Assembly (NCBI GenBank): GCA_002150815.3
Contig: NDFF03000328.1
Coordinates: 62,001-126,000 of the forward strand
Direction of reading: 5' to 3'
From: Grammothele lineata
Taxonomy: Eukaryota > Basidiomycota > Agaricomycetes > Polyporales > Polyporaceae
Length of the DNA stretch: 64,000 nucleotides
Shown: positions 1 through 11,369 of the stretch, one piece after another
Position numbering within the stretch: position 1 is the stretch's first letter
Layout: each line of letters begins with the position of its first letter
The notes under the pieces: generated by a model
What the model was told of the DNA's origin: nothing
The model's input: only the letters and a program-made list of their open reading frames with translations
The model's database searches: none
Made by a program: the position numbers and the translations under genes

Positions 1-562
1 GATGCGGGACGTGGAGAAGAATTTGGAGAGGTATTATGCGGGGGAGATGGTGAGGAAGATGTTGAATGCGTACCTCGCGTGGGGAGGGCGCAAGGAGGGG
101 AGCGAGGAGGAGATGGCGAGAGTGTTTGGGGATGTGTTGAGTGAGGGGCAGGTGTACCTCCCTGTGCGCTTGTTTGCGAGGGACATGCTTGGAGCGGGTT
201 TCCCCTTGGTGAGGTACGCCATTCGGTGGGCCCCGGAGCAGTTGTGTCCGCTCGGTACGTCGGTCGTGGCTTTCTGTCGAAGTGCAGCGCGGCTCACGCC
301 TCTGTTGGAAGGATACGTGACGCACGCTACCGACCGTTCGCTGTGGGCGTTCCGCCTTCCTTCGTTGGAAGGAGATCAGCCGGATGTCGCGCGCGCATGG
401 CTGAACGCGGTCGATGAACACGTGAAGAGCGCAGAGGCGGGGCGGATTATGGGCCTCAAGACCGTCCTCGCCTTGACGGAAGGCAAGAAGGTTGTGGAGG
501 AGGAAGATACGAAGTGGGATATGTATATGCGTATGCGCACGGCGTTCCCTGGGGAGATGTAG
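1..562 (+). CDS. Carboxylesterase-like alpha/beta hydrolase, 3' end only (partial)
   Basis: This is the C-terminal part of a gene that begins outside the window. Coding runs to the TAG at 560-562. A 57-nt intron (255-311, GT..AG) is a multiple of three, so the frame is also open unspliced. Splicing it joins PLG to YVTHATDRSLWAFRLPSL and removes a Ser/Ala-rich stretch that looks out of place. The segment VTHATDRSLWAF resembles the region around the catalytic histidine of fungal type-B carboxylesterase-like hydrolases (His followed by a (G/A)(T/S)D turn). The nucleophile-serine half would lie upstream and cannot be seen. It could be any alpha/beta hydrolase with this C-terminal cap. The ATG at position 2 is internal, not a proven start. 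Confidence 0.55.
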   Translation, partial: MRDVEKNLERYYAGEMVRKMLNAYLAWGGRKEGSEEEMARVFGDVLSEGQVYLPVRLFARDMLGAGFPLVRYAIRWAPEQLCPLGTSVVAFCRSAARLTPLLEGYVTHATDRSLWAFRLPSLEGDQPDVARAWLNAVDEHVKSAEAGRIMGLKTVLALTEGKKVVEEEDTKWDMYMRMRTAFPGEM

Positions 563-1103
563 CATCAGAAGGGACTGGTGGATTTTGAATTGTGGTACGT
601 GACCACGACATGCCTTCTTTCCCCAAATACACTCGCTGAACCTCGACCCCAGGAATGGGCTGTAAACGTCGTTAAATCCATTTAGGAGATACAGGCACCG
701 CACATCATCTCATGACCACTCCTGCGTGCGTTCTTCGTGCTCACGACTGTCCGCTCGACCCCGGGCGTCGCCCACGCCCTCTACGCGAGAAGGACGGGAA
801 CGTCCGCCCTCACAACCGAGGCTTATCGGTCCGCGCCAAGGTCCCACTCTCCCCAACGCGCCGCGCTCTCCGGGAACATATGACTTGACTTCCCACCAAG
901 ACATGGTGATCTGCGCCGGCCCGCCAGGCTGTCCGGAGGTGCGAAGTGGCAAATAAGCCTTCACGTGGACTGCGCGTACGTGATGAGCGCTCCCCTCGCA
1001 GCGGTCAGGTGTGTCGTATATATACTCGAGGACATATCTCCGCGGTCGTGGGGAGCTGTCATTATTCCACTTTGACAGATATCTATCTATCTGCGAGCTC
1101 GAG
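563..1103. other. Intergenic spacer before the transporter
   Basis: No coding exon is supported here. The right part is the promoter of the transporter gene and includes a TATA-like element; the left part is the 3' flank of the hydrolase gene. Confidence 0.5.
1017..1024 (+). promoter_or_regulatory. TATA-box-like element of the transporter gene
   Basis: An uninterrupted TATATATA lies 80 bp upstream of the ATG at 1104 in otherwise mixed sequence, a reasonable position for a fungal core promoter. Function is inferred from sequence and position only. Confidence 0.4.
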
Positions 1104-3387
1104 ATGTGGATAGTTCCGTTGAGAGGGAAGTACCTCGTTTGGGCGATCACAGGTGCGTCTTCTTTCTTCTTGATTGGGATGACGTCATGGATCGGCTAAC
1201 TGGGACGCGTTGCAGCATGCTGCTGCCAGGGTTTCCTACTCCTAGGATATGACCAAGGCGTCATGTCAGGAATCGTAAGTCATACCTACGCTGTTATTTC
1301 CAAACGTGTATACTAACGAACGTGCCATAGATCGGGGCAGACAACCAGTTCGGCCGCGACTTCGGGCACCCAGATCCCACGACTCAAGGAACGATCGTAA
1401 GCATCACCTTTATCCATGCGATGCTAGTCGCACTGACTGCCGCGTAGGTTGCGATATATGTGAGCATGGAATGCGCTACGTCAGTGCTGGAGGTTGACAC
1501 GTTTCCTGCAGGACATTGGATGCGCAGTCGGGAGTCTGATCACCTTCCTATGGGGAGAGAGCATAGGGAGGAAACGGATGATCATGGCGGGGGCAGCGAC
1601 GATGTTGGTCGGCACGGTAAGCGCGACGAAAATGGAGAATATACACCCTTCTGACGAATGCGCAGGCCATCCTTACGAGCAGTACGACGCTAGCGCAACT
1701 TTACGTCGGACGGATAGTCACTGGCATTGTTCGTATTACAGCCCGTAGTCCGTTCGTATGTGCACTGGTTGAATCTGATTTCAAACTTCTCAGGGAAATG
1801 GGTTCAACTCGTCTTCTATTCCGGTGTATCAGAGCGAGACCTGTGGCGGCATGATCCGTGGTGCACTCGTTTGCTTGAATTCTACCGTGACAATCATAGG
1901 GCTAGTCGTTGTGAGTCTCGCTTCCGGATCGCCAGGATTTCCTGTTCTGACGAAGCCGTTCTAGGCGTATTGGCTGGACTATGGCATGTCGTTCGTCGAT
2001 GGTCCTTCGCAGTGGCGACTTCCCATTGGTAGCTCGCAGCTCGCAATTTCAACTACTTCATATTGTCTAAGTCTTTCTGTCCCCAGGATTCCAAGCTGTC
2101 TTCGCTCTGCTTCTCCTCATACAAGTCACAATGCTTCCCGACAGCCCACGCTGGTGCATGGCGCACGGGCGCGCCGAAGAAGGCGCACGGATCCTCGCCC
2201 AGCTTGAAGACCGTGACACACCGGACCACCCTGATGTAGTCGAGAAGCGCAAGGAGATTGAGGTATCTCTCGCGCAAGAGAGCGCTGGGGGCCCGTTCCG
2301 TTACCGCGAGCTGCTCCAGGGTGGCCCGTTGGGGAACTTCAGGCGTATTTGTTTGTGTATTGGGGTGAACGTGATGCAGCAGTTTACAGGGTGCGTAAGA
2401 AGTGCGTAGGCCCATGCATGACCATTAAGCTGACGGACTCTCTTCTGGTACAGAGCGAATATGATCAAGTACGCTTGCTGCTTCTGTGATATCGGTCAAT
2501 TGATTGACCGAGCTTTCACAGCTACCTTGCGCCGGTGGTGTATCAAAACACCATGGGTCTATCAAGGAATCTCTCGCTCCTGCTGGGAGGCTTCACTGCC
2601 GTGACATACATGTTTGCCTCTTTCATCCCTCTCTGGGTGAGTCGCTCCCTAGTATTGTCGGGATTAGTGTCTGACAACTTCCCTAGACGGTCGACCGTTT
2701 CGGGCGACGTGCGCTTCTGATGATCTCTGCAACCGGCCTTTCCGTGTGCTTCATCATCGCATCGATACTGCTCTCCATTGGTACGCTGAGCGCAGCGTAT
2801 GGAGCTACCGCGATGGTCTTCATATTCCAGATTTTCCTTGGTATCGGGTATCTTCCTATCGTGAGCACGCTATCATTCAATTCTAGTGTTTTGAAGCTGA
2901 CAATTTGAGTGCGCATGTACAGCCGTGGCTTTACCCCGCGGAGGTCAGTAGTCTAATCGGACATACCTATCAAATGCGGTGTATAACTGATTTCCGTTCA
3001 CACCAGATTACCACGACACGCATACGCGCACGCGGATCAGCAATCTCCTCCTTCTTCAACTGGATGTGCGTCTTCGCCGTCGTCGAGATGACCCCACCCG
3101 CGATCGCGAACATCAGCTGGCGAGTGTTCATCATCTTCGCCGTCTTCAACGCGCTCTGGGTCCCGCTCGTCTACGCGTTCTTCCCAGAGACCAAAGGCCT
3201 CGAGCTCGAGGACGTCGATCACATACTCGAGAAGGGCGGTATTACTGGGGGCGTGTGGACGAGCCCGGGCGGAAGGACTGTCGAGAGGCGGCGGATCGCC
3301 CGAGATGTGGAAACGATGGAGAAGGACGGGAAGTTCGCGAAGGGAGAGGTGGACGTGAGGATAGAAGACGAGAAAGAGAAGGACTGA
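1104..3387 (+). CDS. MFS sugar/polyol-type transporter (14 exons)
   Basis: This is a plasma-membrane facilitator of the sugar porter family, expected to have 12 membrane helices. My exon model is 1104-1152, 1216-1274, 1331-1396, 1448-1459, 1512-1616, 1666-1728, 1794-1910, 1965-2028, 2087-2390, 2454-2468, 2522-2636, 2687-2860, 2923-2943 and 3007-3387. All junctions are GT..AG and phase-consistent, giving 514 aa, the usual family length. Family hallmarks are visible: GYDQGVMSGI in helix 1, GESIGRKR in the first cytosolic loop, PVYQSET, PDSPRWCMAHGR at the end of the first half, NVMQQFTGANMINY, VDRFGRR and PWLYPAE before the last helices, and PETKGLELED at the C terminus. Exon 4 is only 12 nt (VAIY). 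Substrate is unknown. The neighbouring 3-dehydroshikimate-dehydratase-like gene makes quinate a possibility, but the motifs fit general hexose/polyol porters. Confidence 0.93.
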
Positions 3388-3750
3388 TGACTCCTCTCTG
3401 CCTTTCGTCAAGCGACCTTCTTTATTCTGAACTGTATCACTTTCCGCCAGCAACGTTGAGCTCTGGATGCGCACTTTATCATGATGTCATATGGCGAGTT
3501 AGTGATTTTTCTTCGAACCGCCCCGTCGTGCTCGGTAAACAGGTCTCCCTCATCCACGCGCCTCACAAGCCCTGATCTCTGGCCCAATGTTCGGCCATCG
3601 TACATCGTCGTACATGCGGGGTAAAACTCGTGCTCATGCTGCTGCTGTATCCATTTTTCTGGAGGGTTGTCAATGTTTTCTCAAGTTCATAATGCTACAT
3701 TTTTCTTCTCCCTGAGCCATTGCGATACGCTCAATAGTCTCTCAGTACGT

Positions 3751-5229
3751 CTATCCACCGCGCAGCTTTTCACACAGCGACCGGTGACTCTCCTGAGCCG
3801 CCTTTGCCCATTTCACCGGGACGCCGCTATCGTTCTTACGCATTTCTTCCTCGAAAAACACCTGCACGGCATGAAGATCAGCAGCCTCGCCCCACAATCA
3901 GCAGCACACAGTGTTCACCTCGTACGACCACGGCCCCCTCCACCCCGTCCTCAGCACTGCTTCACATACATTTAGTACTGGCAAGTAGCCGCCCCACCCG
4001 GCCGCCCCCCGCGCTCCGCATTCTCGCGGGCATACCTCGTCCATGTGCGGCAGCGGCCTCCAGGAGTTTGACCACATGTACAGAGGGTGTATTCCCTGAT
4101 GCTGGGCTGTCTTCTCCAACTCGTCTGGAGGGACACACCGCGAGCCGTCTGAGATCTGGAAGTAGAAGATCTTCTCGGGCGGGAGCGTGCTTGCGAGCGC
4201 TTTTAGTGAAGATGCTAGCTGCGTTTCGGCAGAACCCTCGGCTGGGTGTTGAACGCCATCCAGCGACATTGGGTCTGCGTATGCACGCGCTGTGGGAGGA
4301 ATCGCCGTGAGTTTGAGGTGACTTCCGTTCGGCATTGACTGGCACGTACCACAGATCTGGAATGTATCGAGGCAGAGTCCAAAGTTCGGCCTATCAACCC
4401 GCTTGCACACTTCCCATGTGTGTTCCCACGTATTCCTACGACATTGTGAGTAGGCATCCATCCCGGCTGTTAAGGCAAATGGACGTACACGTGCGCGCCC
4501 CATGCCCACATCTCGTACGCGCTAGCATTCAACGAAGAGGGTCATCACTTGCCGAGGTTCCGATGTGGCTTATGAGATTAAGGTGGGAAGATGGGAAGAC
4601 GTACATGCGGATTGGGGGCACCTGCGCGGCCGCTTCGTCGGCGAGTTCGCGCAGGTCGCGGGCTATGACGTCATAGTTGCTACTCGTCGATGTGTCCGGG
4701 GTCGAACCGACTTGCAGCATTTCGCAGCCAAGTGCCTGCATGGATGCCTTATACGTCACTCGCGTGCTCGGGGAATCGAGTCTGCCTATAGGATGACGAA
4801 CGCACCTTCATCACATTGAACCATGCTCGTGCCCTCTCGAACCCTGCCTGTCTCTTTGCAGGGTCCTCGTACCCCTCAAACTGGCCGAAGCTATGACCTA
4901 ATCAGCATGGCAGATGATTGATGCTGAGATTAGGCCATAACCCACGGGTGTATAACGAGAATATCCATTCCCAATTCCTCACACATTAACCTCACCTTTC
5001 CCGCGGTCTCTAGCAACGCATCCACGCTACCCTTCCCGCACTCGTCCAGTTTGTGATAACCTGGATGCTCCTGCTCTGCATATTCCTCTAGATCTGGAAA
5101 TGCGAGCTCCACTTGAGTGAAGCCCGCCTCCGCGATCGCGCGTAGCTTCACGGGGAGCGTGTGCGAGGGGTGCATCCCTGCCGAGTCTGTCGAGTATGCG
5201 ATCGAGGGTACAATGTTATCAGCAGGCAT
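3751..5229 (-). CDS. Sugar phosphate isomerase/epimerase-fold protein, 3-dehydroshikimate dehydratase-like
   Basis: This is a xylose-isomerase-like TIM-barrel enzyme (AP_endonuc_2 fold). My seven exons on the minus strand are 5229-4946, 4890-4806, 4747-4605, 4521-4489, 4435-4350, 4289-3919 and 3861-3751. Phases agree throughout and the product is 370 aa, close to fungal quinate-pathway dehydratases. The N terminus has IAEAGFTQVELAFPDLEEY, followed by HPFGQFEGYEDP, EMLQVGSTPDTS, YEMWAWGAHV, NFGLCLDTFQIC and FYFQISDGSR, then a C-terminal TGWRGPWSYE. These carry the acidic and His positions typical of metal-binding TIM barrels. Homologues convert 3-dehydroshikimate to protocatechuate, but the superfamily also includes sugar epimerases, so the exact reaction is inferred. 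It faces the transporter tail to tail. Part of exon 6 around the segment DEVCPRECGARG could be an alternative intron, but splicing it would break the frame. Confidence 0.82.
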
Positions 5230-7245
5230 TTCTCAACGGTAAACTGGAGTGACGGGGGCGCAAGAGTACTGGCAGGCTATCCCGTCGCGTGGGCCTCTCG
5301 CTTTTGACGCGTCTGTGTCGCACCGTCGACGCGTCGATGACGTCATAGGATACTGAACGTCTGCCACAGGCTGTTTTGGAGTTGGCCTATTTCATCGAAA
5401 TTCTGTAGTATATCGTAATATGAGGGTTGATTAATCTCAGAGCCGGATAATGTCTGCACCTACCTCTGAATGCTTCGGTAAATCCAATCTTGAACCTTCG
5501 TCCACTGCACGTCCCGGGCGCCACGGAGGCCACTGTCCAATCCAGACAGCCGTCCAACCACCCATCCACCTCCCATACCATCTGAACCCAAACACAAAAG
5601 GCATCCACCCAAGCCTCCATCCACATCCACACATCCCACCCTGATCCCGCTCCGCCCCGGTCGGCAATCCACGCTCTCCCACATCCGCATTAGTCACCGT
5701 TCGCGCGGGCTTACGGCGCGCCTGCTTCGCGGAATCAAAGCGGAGGCGGGATGACGTCCACCCCTTCTTGGGGCGCGCGACGCGGGAGAACGTACCCTCG
5801 GGCCACCGGACACCGCGCGGACCCACACGCCCCCTTCTGCTTACCGAGCGAGCCCCAGAGGAGTGAGCATCTACAGTGTCTTGAGGAGACTTGGGGTTCC
5901 ATGTGGGAAGCTCACCTCAAACGTGACGGCGTCGCGGACGCAACTCGCCGTCCAGAGACCCGCACGGACACGCGCGACCCTCCGATGGCTCTCGCTCGCC
6001 CGCTGGGGCCCGCGATCTGCCCTGATGAGCCACGCGCGGTCCCGCGCGCGCCGGTGTGAGCACGCAGCGGCAGTGCGATGTGTATTCGGTTTGCGGTTTG
6101 TGGGCGCGTGTACATACAGTACGCGGGACCGCACGCCGCCCCGTGGCTGGGACGGCGGTGCAGCCGTCGGTGCGTGAGTAATGCGGTGCGGCGCGGTCTC
6201 CCCACGCCGCCCTGAGGTTAAGTGGATGTTGGGTGCTTGCGGGGCGCTGTCCCTGGCCTGGGCCCGTTTCTGTTTCCTGTGGGAGCCTGTCTTGATTGAC
6301 GTTACTGGTACGGCTGAATACTGAGTACTGAGTGAACGGGATGGCGCGATGGCGGGTGACTCCGGGCACACGTACGTAGTATACGTATACGTCCAGACCT
6401 ACAGAGGCGCATCGCGAGCCCAGCCCCCTAGGCCTCTCGCAAATCCCCGGTCCCGTTCGGAACCCTCCCTAGCTCGCCGTTCACGAAAGCTTCGTAAGTG
6501 CGCCGCTTCAACCATCGAGACGGGCACGTCCGGCGCCGCGCCTAGAATCCAGACCCGCCCCCAGCCCCCAGGGGGAGACGTTCGCACGTCGACGGTCCCC
6601 GGGCGCGGGCCCTGGGCCAGATGACCCCGCGCCGACGTCCGTTGGCGACTAATAGAACGCCGCGGGAGACGCGCGCTCGAAGAAGCGCGTTCGTGTGCAG
6701 GCGCGCGGGCCCGCCGGGCTCTGGAATGGGGGCTCAGGCACTGGCTACATACTGTACCACGTCCGGTCGGGGAGGAAGAGGGGCCAGGGGGCGACCAGGG
6801 ATGCCGCGCGTGTGCATAGGTACATACCCTTGAGTGGCACCGCGGTCTATGCGGTGATGGGTGGCACGTCGTATACGTGTGTATGTCGGGGCGTACACGT
6901 ATTCGCGCTACAGGAAGGGACAAAGGACGAGGTTCAAAGTTAGCGAGGGCTGCCAGCCAGCTTGCCTGCCAGAGCGGCCGACGGAAAACGAGGCGGGGGC
7001 GCAGGCGGCGTGAGGCGAGGGACGCGTCGCCATCTTTCGTCCTTCGTCCCTCGTTCTTCGTTCTTCGTCGCCAAGGTCCGCCGGAGCGTGCGATGCACAC
7101 AGCCAATGCGAGCCCCAGTACGCCAGAACCTCGCTCGATCGGGCTGCGCAGCGGGCACGATACGCGATGATAAGGTCATAGAGCTCATAGAAGGGCGCAA
7201 AGAAGATAATCGTGCGGGCCGTGCGCGGGTGGCACGCTGAGCGTC

Positions 7246-7271
7246 GTGGTGGTGGTGGCGGCGGTGGCGGC
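7246..7271. repeat. GGT/GGC trinucleotide microsatellite
   Basis: Tandem GGT units grade into GGC units over about 26 bp. It lies outside any supported gene. Confidence 0.7.
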
Positions 7272-9404
7272 AGAAGAGTTAGACTGGGTACAGCATGTGT
7301 ACGTGCCACCGCTCGAACGACGAGGATCCCCAGGTTGTCGAGGACGTCTGCCAGGTAACGACGCCGCCACCGTAAACGTTAACTCTGCCTCATCGACACA
7401 GACATCGACGCACAGGGCCTGAAGCACGCCACCGCTCGCGTCCAAACCGGCCAGCCGCCTTACTTGCGCCCAAACGCGCACGCGCGGCGCGAGACCCGTA
7501 CGCACCCGCGAGCGTCCGCCCCCACGTACGCTTCCTCCCCGACTCGGACGGGGCTTCGCGCACCGCATGAGGCCAGCGGCAGGCATGTAGGCAGTAGTAC
7601 TCTGACCCGAGTACTGCAAACTGTATCCCCCAGGCCCCCTTGCTGGGCCTACCGCCGCCGCCGCCACCGTCGATCTGCGCCGCGAACGCGGGCCCGTGTT
7701 ACCCCAGCGAGAGGCGGACGCAGACAATCAGGCATCGGGCGCGCGGGTGCGCACGAGATGGCGGGAGAAGAAGCTCGCGCTCGTCATGCGCCGTGTCGTG
7801 TGAAGGCCCGAGGCGCGATGACGGCGCGAGAGCCCGCGGGGATAGGGAGAACCTAGTATGAGGAAGAGGAGGATGGGTGCAGTCCCGCCGCCAAGGCGGG
7901 CTGCGGCGCTGGCGGCGCTGGTACGACAGAGCCGCAGACGGCGCAGATGGCGGCGTACGAGGTGTACGGGGCCGTTGGTGGCGCGACGCGGGATGTGTTG
8001 CCACTCAGATCCGACTGCTGCACGGACGTAGCGGCGACGTATCGGAGCGGCCGTTTTGCAGGACGCGCTGCAGCGTCTGCGACTCGGGTCTGCGGCGTCT
8101 GCGACGACAGAGGCGTCTTCGCCAGCAGGGGTTTCGGCGCGATTCGCGGGGGATAAGCTAAACCGACAACTATCGCACGTTAATTCACGGAATCACTTAC
8201 CGGCCATGCTAGCTACAGCGCCGCAGCGGCGCGCAGACCGCCCTCCCGCGCGAGACGGCGAAGCGAAGCGGGCACACGAGGCGGGGGAAAGTCCCGTCAG
8301 CATTCATCGTCACCGTCGTCCCATCCTGCCCTGGCCCTCCCTACCTGCGCAGGGGCACCGCGAGCAGGGGGAGAGGCCTGGAAGGGAGAGGAGAAAAAAC
8401 GTCTGGGGGCGCGAGGCGGCCGCGCGCGCAGGTGCGAGCGTGGTCGCCACGAGCGTGGTCTAAATGAACGCGCCTGCAGGCGCGATGGGAGATGGGAGGC
8501 AGATATCGCCCCTCCCCGCGGGACGGGAGATGGGCGCGTGCGCGAAAACGCGGCCGCGCGTGGCGACCGGGCTCCCGCCGTCGCCTCCGCGTCGTGCGGC
8601 GTGCGGCATGGGGTGCGCCGTCCGAATCCTCCGCGGCTGATGTCGACGTTAGACTGGCTCTTGCGAGTATCGCCTCCGTCGACGCCGTTTTGCGTGTGTG
8701 CGCGTGTGCGGGTGGGGGCGTCGAGGGCGACGTCGGGGAGGTGGGTGCTGGGGCCAGCTTGGCCGATATGATCATGCGATGCGGATTCTCCGATCATGAG
8801 AAAGGCGGACGTCCAGAAGCGCAGGGGAGCGCGTCTCGAATGCGCACAATGGCACCCGGGCGACTGCGTGGATGCGTCCGGACGGCAGTGAGCTTGCAGC
8901 TGGGACGGCACTGCGGCACGGATGCGCCGGAGATGGTCTGCGAACAGCCGCGTAGGTGGCTGTATGAATTCCTATGTCTTTTTGGGATCCATATATGCTA
9001 GAAGCCGGATGATTGTGGGCTTCCGTGTGTGGCAGAATGAGTGCGGGGGCTAAGCTGTCCATTACAGGACGAGAAGGATGCGATACAAGAGGCAGGGGCG
9101 GTGTGAGACACAACAGACGCCGTGGCTCGAAATCAGGCGGAGCTCATTCGATAGGTGGGAAATCGGAGCGGCGCTCGAAAATCGGGGCATGGCGGAGCTG
9201 GGCACGAGCCTGATCTGGCCCCGTCTCGATAATCTGGAGAGGAGAGCCTCGCCGGAAACACGTTGCAGAGGATAAGCTGGAGAGAGAAAAGACGGGATTC
9301 ATTTACGCAAATTGCGCTGGTGAGCACAGTAATCCCCGCTCGAGCAGAGTTTGCCACCCGCTGCCGTGGTCCGAGGGCGCATCCTGGCCCATTCCCCCGG
9401 CACG

Positions 9405-9410
9405 TATAAG
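9405..9410 (+). promoter_or_regulatory. TATA-like element upstream of the first MTEY gene
   Basis: TATAAG lies 96 bp before the ATG at 9501, followed by a C/T-rich leader. This is the usual arrangement at fungal promoters; it is inferred only. Confidence 0.4.
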
Positions 9411-9500
9411 TATCCAAAACCCACCCTCGAGCCCGCCCTTTTGTCTCAGCCGCCACCGTACCGTTCCTGCTTTGTCCCTTACCCTCCTCCTCAGGCCGCC

Positions 9501-11369
9501 ATGACCGAGTACGCCACTGACCCAGAGGTCATCCAGGAGTTCATGAACGCCCGCGACCGCACCACGAACTGGGTCCACGTCCACTCACACGGCATCAACT
9601 TCGTGCCCGCATCGTCGCCGCCGTCGATGGTCAGCGACGAGGACGCACCGAGCTATGGTCCCAGTGAGTCCGATGCGTCGAGCTCGCACTCGCTGCCGCC
9701 GCGCATGCTCCTCCGCTACGACGACGGGCGGCCAGACGTGCCGGTGTCGCACGACTCGTACGACTCGACGTCGCGCTCGCCGCCCTCGGGCTCGCGCAGC
9801 CGGCGTCCGCCTTCTTCGTCCCGCCCCTCCCGATCCCGATCTGGGTCGCTCTCGCCCACGGACCCGCGCCGGGGCCATCCTCCGCCACAGTCGCTCTCGT
9901 ACGCCTCGGGCTCGCGTTACGCAACCGCTGCGGCGAACCTGAACCCAACTCCCGAGAACATCCGTATTTTGCCGTCGCGCCAGGCCGGCGAGGACTCGCA
10001 AAGACCCCGGGCGTCTAGCACGTCGCATCATCCGCCCTCGGCGCAGAGCATCTTTCCCCCGCACCAGCAGCCCTCGATCCACGATAGAGTTCCGCCCCTC
10101 GCAGATCCTCTCCACGCCTCCAATCGTGCGCATCACCCCCATTCGAGCTCGCACTCGCACTCGCATTCACACTCGCGCTCGCACTCGTCCGCGCACTCCC
10201 GCCCCGCGACCGCCGTCCCGCCCATTCCGATCCCCGCTTCTCCCGCCACTCTGCCACCGACCCAGACGCAGCCCCATAATGGCGGCTCGCGCTTCTACGA
10301 GCGCCCCGGCATGGCCTCGTCCCAGGCCGGCCTCCCCTACAACTACTCCCCGCCCGCGATCGTCTACGCCCCCTCTGGGCGACACCACCACTCCAACTAC
10401 CAGCCCCCCGCAATCGTATACTCGCCCTCATCACGCGGCCACAGCCGCGCCCCCGGCATGGCCTACAGCCGCTCCGACCCGACCCCGCTGCCGAACCAAT
10501 ACTCTCCAGAAATGAATGCCGGCCACACGCCCTATCCCTCCGCGCAGGGCTCGACGTCCTATCAGCGGCGACCGCGGCACCAGTCCATGAGCGCCGCCGA
10601 GCACGAGCCCGCGCGCGGACGCAGCTTCCTCCCGACGTCCGCCCGCGACCGCGGGCGCACGCGCTCGCCGACGCCCGCGCTGAGCGAGAGCGACACCATG
10701 AGCGACTCGTCCGGGAGCACGTACTACGTCCTCCCCTCGCCCGGCCAAAAGGTCCAGATCATCGTGAGTGTCTATCGCCGGCGATCTATCCTCACCATCT
10801 CCCTCCCCGATCGCGCGGCGTGTGCGAGGCGTGTGCGCTGCGCGATCGTGTCTATTCGCAGTTTGTCTTCCTACCTCGGCCGATCGCCCCGCCCCGTGCT
10901 TTCATTCTGCGCGATCTCGACCACGGAGATTAGGAAGGGTGACGTCTCGCGCGCACGCATGCGCTGCGCTTTATCTCTTCCCTTCTTCTACAACCTTCTA
11001 ACAACTTTACTGACTGGACGCTCTCATCGCAGGTCCCCAACTCCGCATCGATATACACCCAAACACCACACACCAAAGCCCCGCGCACGCCACAACGCTC
11101 GGGGCCCTCATCACCCGCATCACCCTTGTCGCCGTCGTCCGCGGGCAGCGGCAGCGGCAGCGGGGGCGTCAAGCGAACGTTCTTCGGGCGCATCTTCTCC
11201 CGCAACTCTGGCTCGGTGGACTCGCGCGGCTCCAGCGGCCAGGGTAAGCGCCTCCTTCGCAGGCATACCACCGTCGGCGGTGCGAGTGCTCACGCTCACC
11301 TCCCCCCTCCCCAAAGCGCGCGCTGAGCGGGGCAGGATCCCCGTACCCTGGTCGAGTCGGAGGGCGTAG
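9501..11369 (+). CDS. MTEY-family Ser/Pro/Arg-rich disordered protein, copy 1
   Basis: I do not recognise a named family. The ATG sits in a good context after a C/T-rich leader. The exons are 9501-10763 and 11033-11243, with an optional third exon 11317-11369 after a GTAAGC donor (508 aa). If that last intron is retained, translation stops at 11326 (518 aa). The N terminus is MTEYATDPEVIQEFM, a short putative helix. About 400 residues of low-complexity Ser/Pro/Arg sequence follow, with a His-Ser tract (around residues 215-230), two YSPPAIVY/YQPPAIVY repeats, and an SPTDPRRG motif. Conserved-looking segments near the C terminus are YYVLPSPGQKVQIIVP and KRTFFGRIFSRNSG. The gene at 25644 shares the start, the DPRR motif, the Pro-Gly/Ile-Val-Pro segment and the basic-aromatic end, so the two are paralogues. 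No membrane segment or signal peptide is visible. A regulatory or scaffold role is only a guess. Confidence 0.72.
   Translation: MTEYATDPEVIQEFMNARDRTTNWVHVHSHGINFVPASSPPSMVSDEDAPSYGPSESDASSSHSLPPRMLLRYDDGRPDVPVSHDSYDSTSRSPPSGSRSRRPPSSSRPSRSRSGSLSPTDPRRGHPPPQSLSYASGSRYATAAANLNPTPENIRILPSRQAGEDSQRPRASSTSHHPPSAQSIFPPHQQPSIHDRVPPLADPLHASNRAHHPHSSSHSHSHSHSRSHSSAHSRPATAVPPIPIPASPATLPPTQTQPHNGGSRFYERPGMASSQAGLPYNYSPPAIVYAPSGRHHHSNYQPPAIVYSPSSRGHSRAPGMAYSRSDPTPLPNQYSPEMNAGHTPYPSAQGSTSYQRRPRHQSMSAAEHEPARGRSFLPTSARDRGRTRSPTPALSESDTMSDSSGSTYYVLPSPGQKVQIIVSVYRRRSILTISLPDRAACARRVRCAIVSIRSLSSYLGRSPRPVLSFCAISTTEIRKGDVSRARMRCALSLPFFYNLLTTLLTGRSHRRSPTPHRYTPKHHTPKPRARHNARGPHHPHHPCRRRPRAAAAAAGASSERSSGASSPATLARWTRAAPAARVSASFAGIPPSAVRVLTLTSPLPKARAERGRIPVPWSSRRA

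Larger units (their letters stand above)
5230..9500. other. 4.3-kb GC-rich gene-free region
   Basis: Many long open frames exist on both strands, but they are what very high GC gives. They are rich in Arg, Pro, Ala and Gly, lack recognisable domains, and show no chain of phase-compatible splice sites. The region contains purine/pyrimidine-alternating ACGTACGT-type stretches, a GGT/GGC microsatellite, and, at its right end, the promoter of the MTEY protein gene. A non-coding RNA or long 5' UTR is possible but cannot be shown from sequence. Confidence 0.5.

Noticed and set aside
4685..4705. tRNA B-box-like GGTTCGACCCC on the minus strand
   Set aside because: It lies inside an exon of the TIM-barrel gene encoding conserved protein sequence (LQVGSTPD).
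6399..7106. 235-codon open frame on the minus strand
   Set aside because: Arg/Pro/Ser noise in very GC-rich DNA, with no domain, no good start context and overlapping frames of similar length on both strands.
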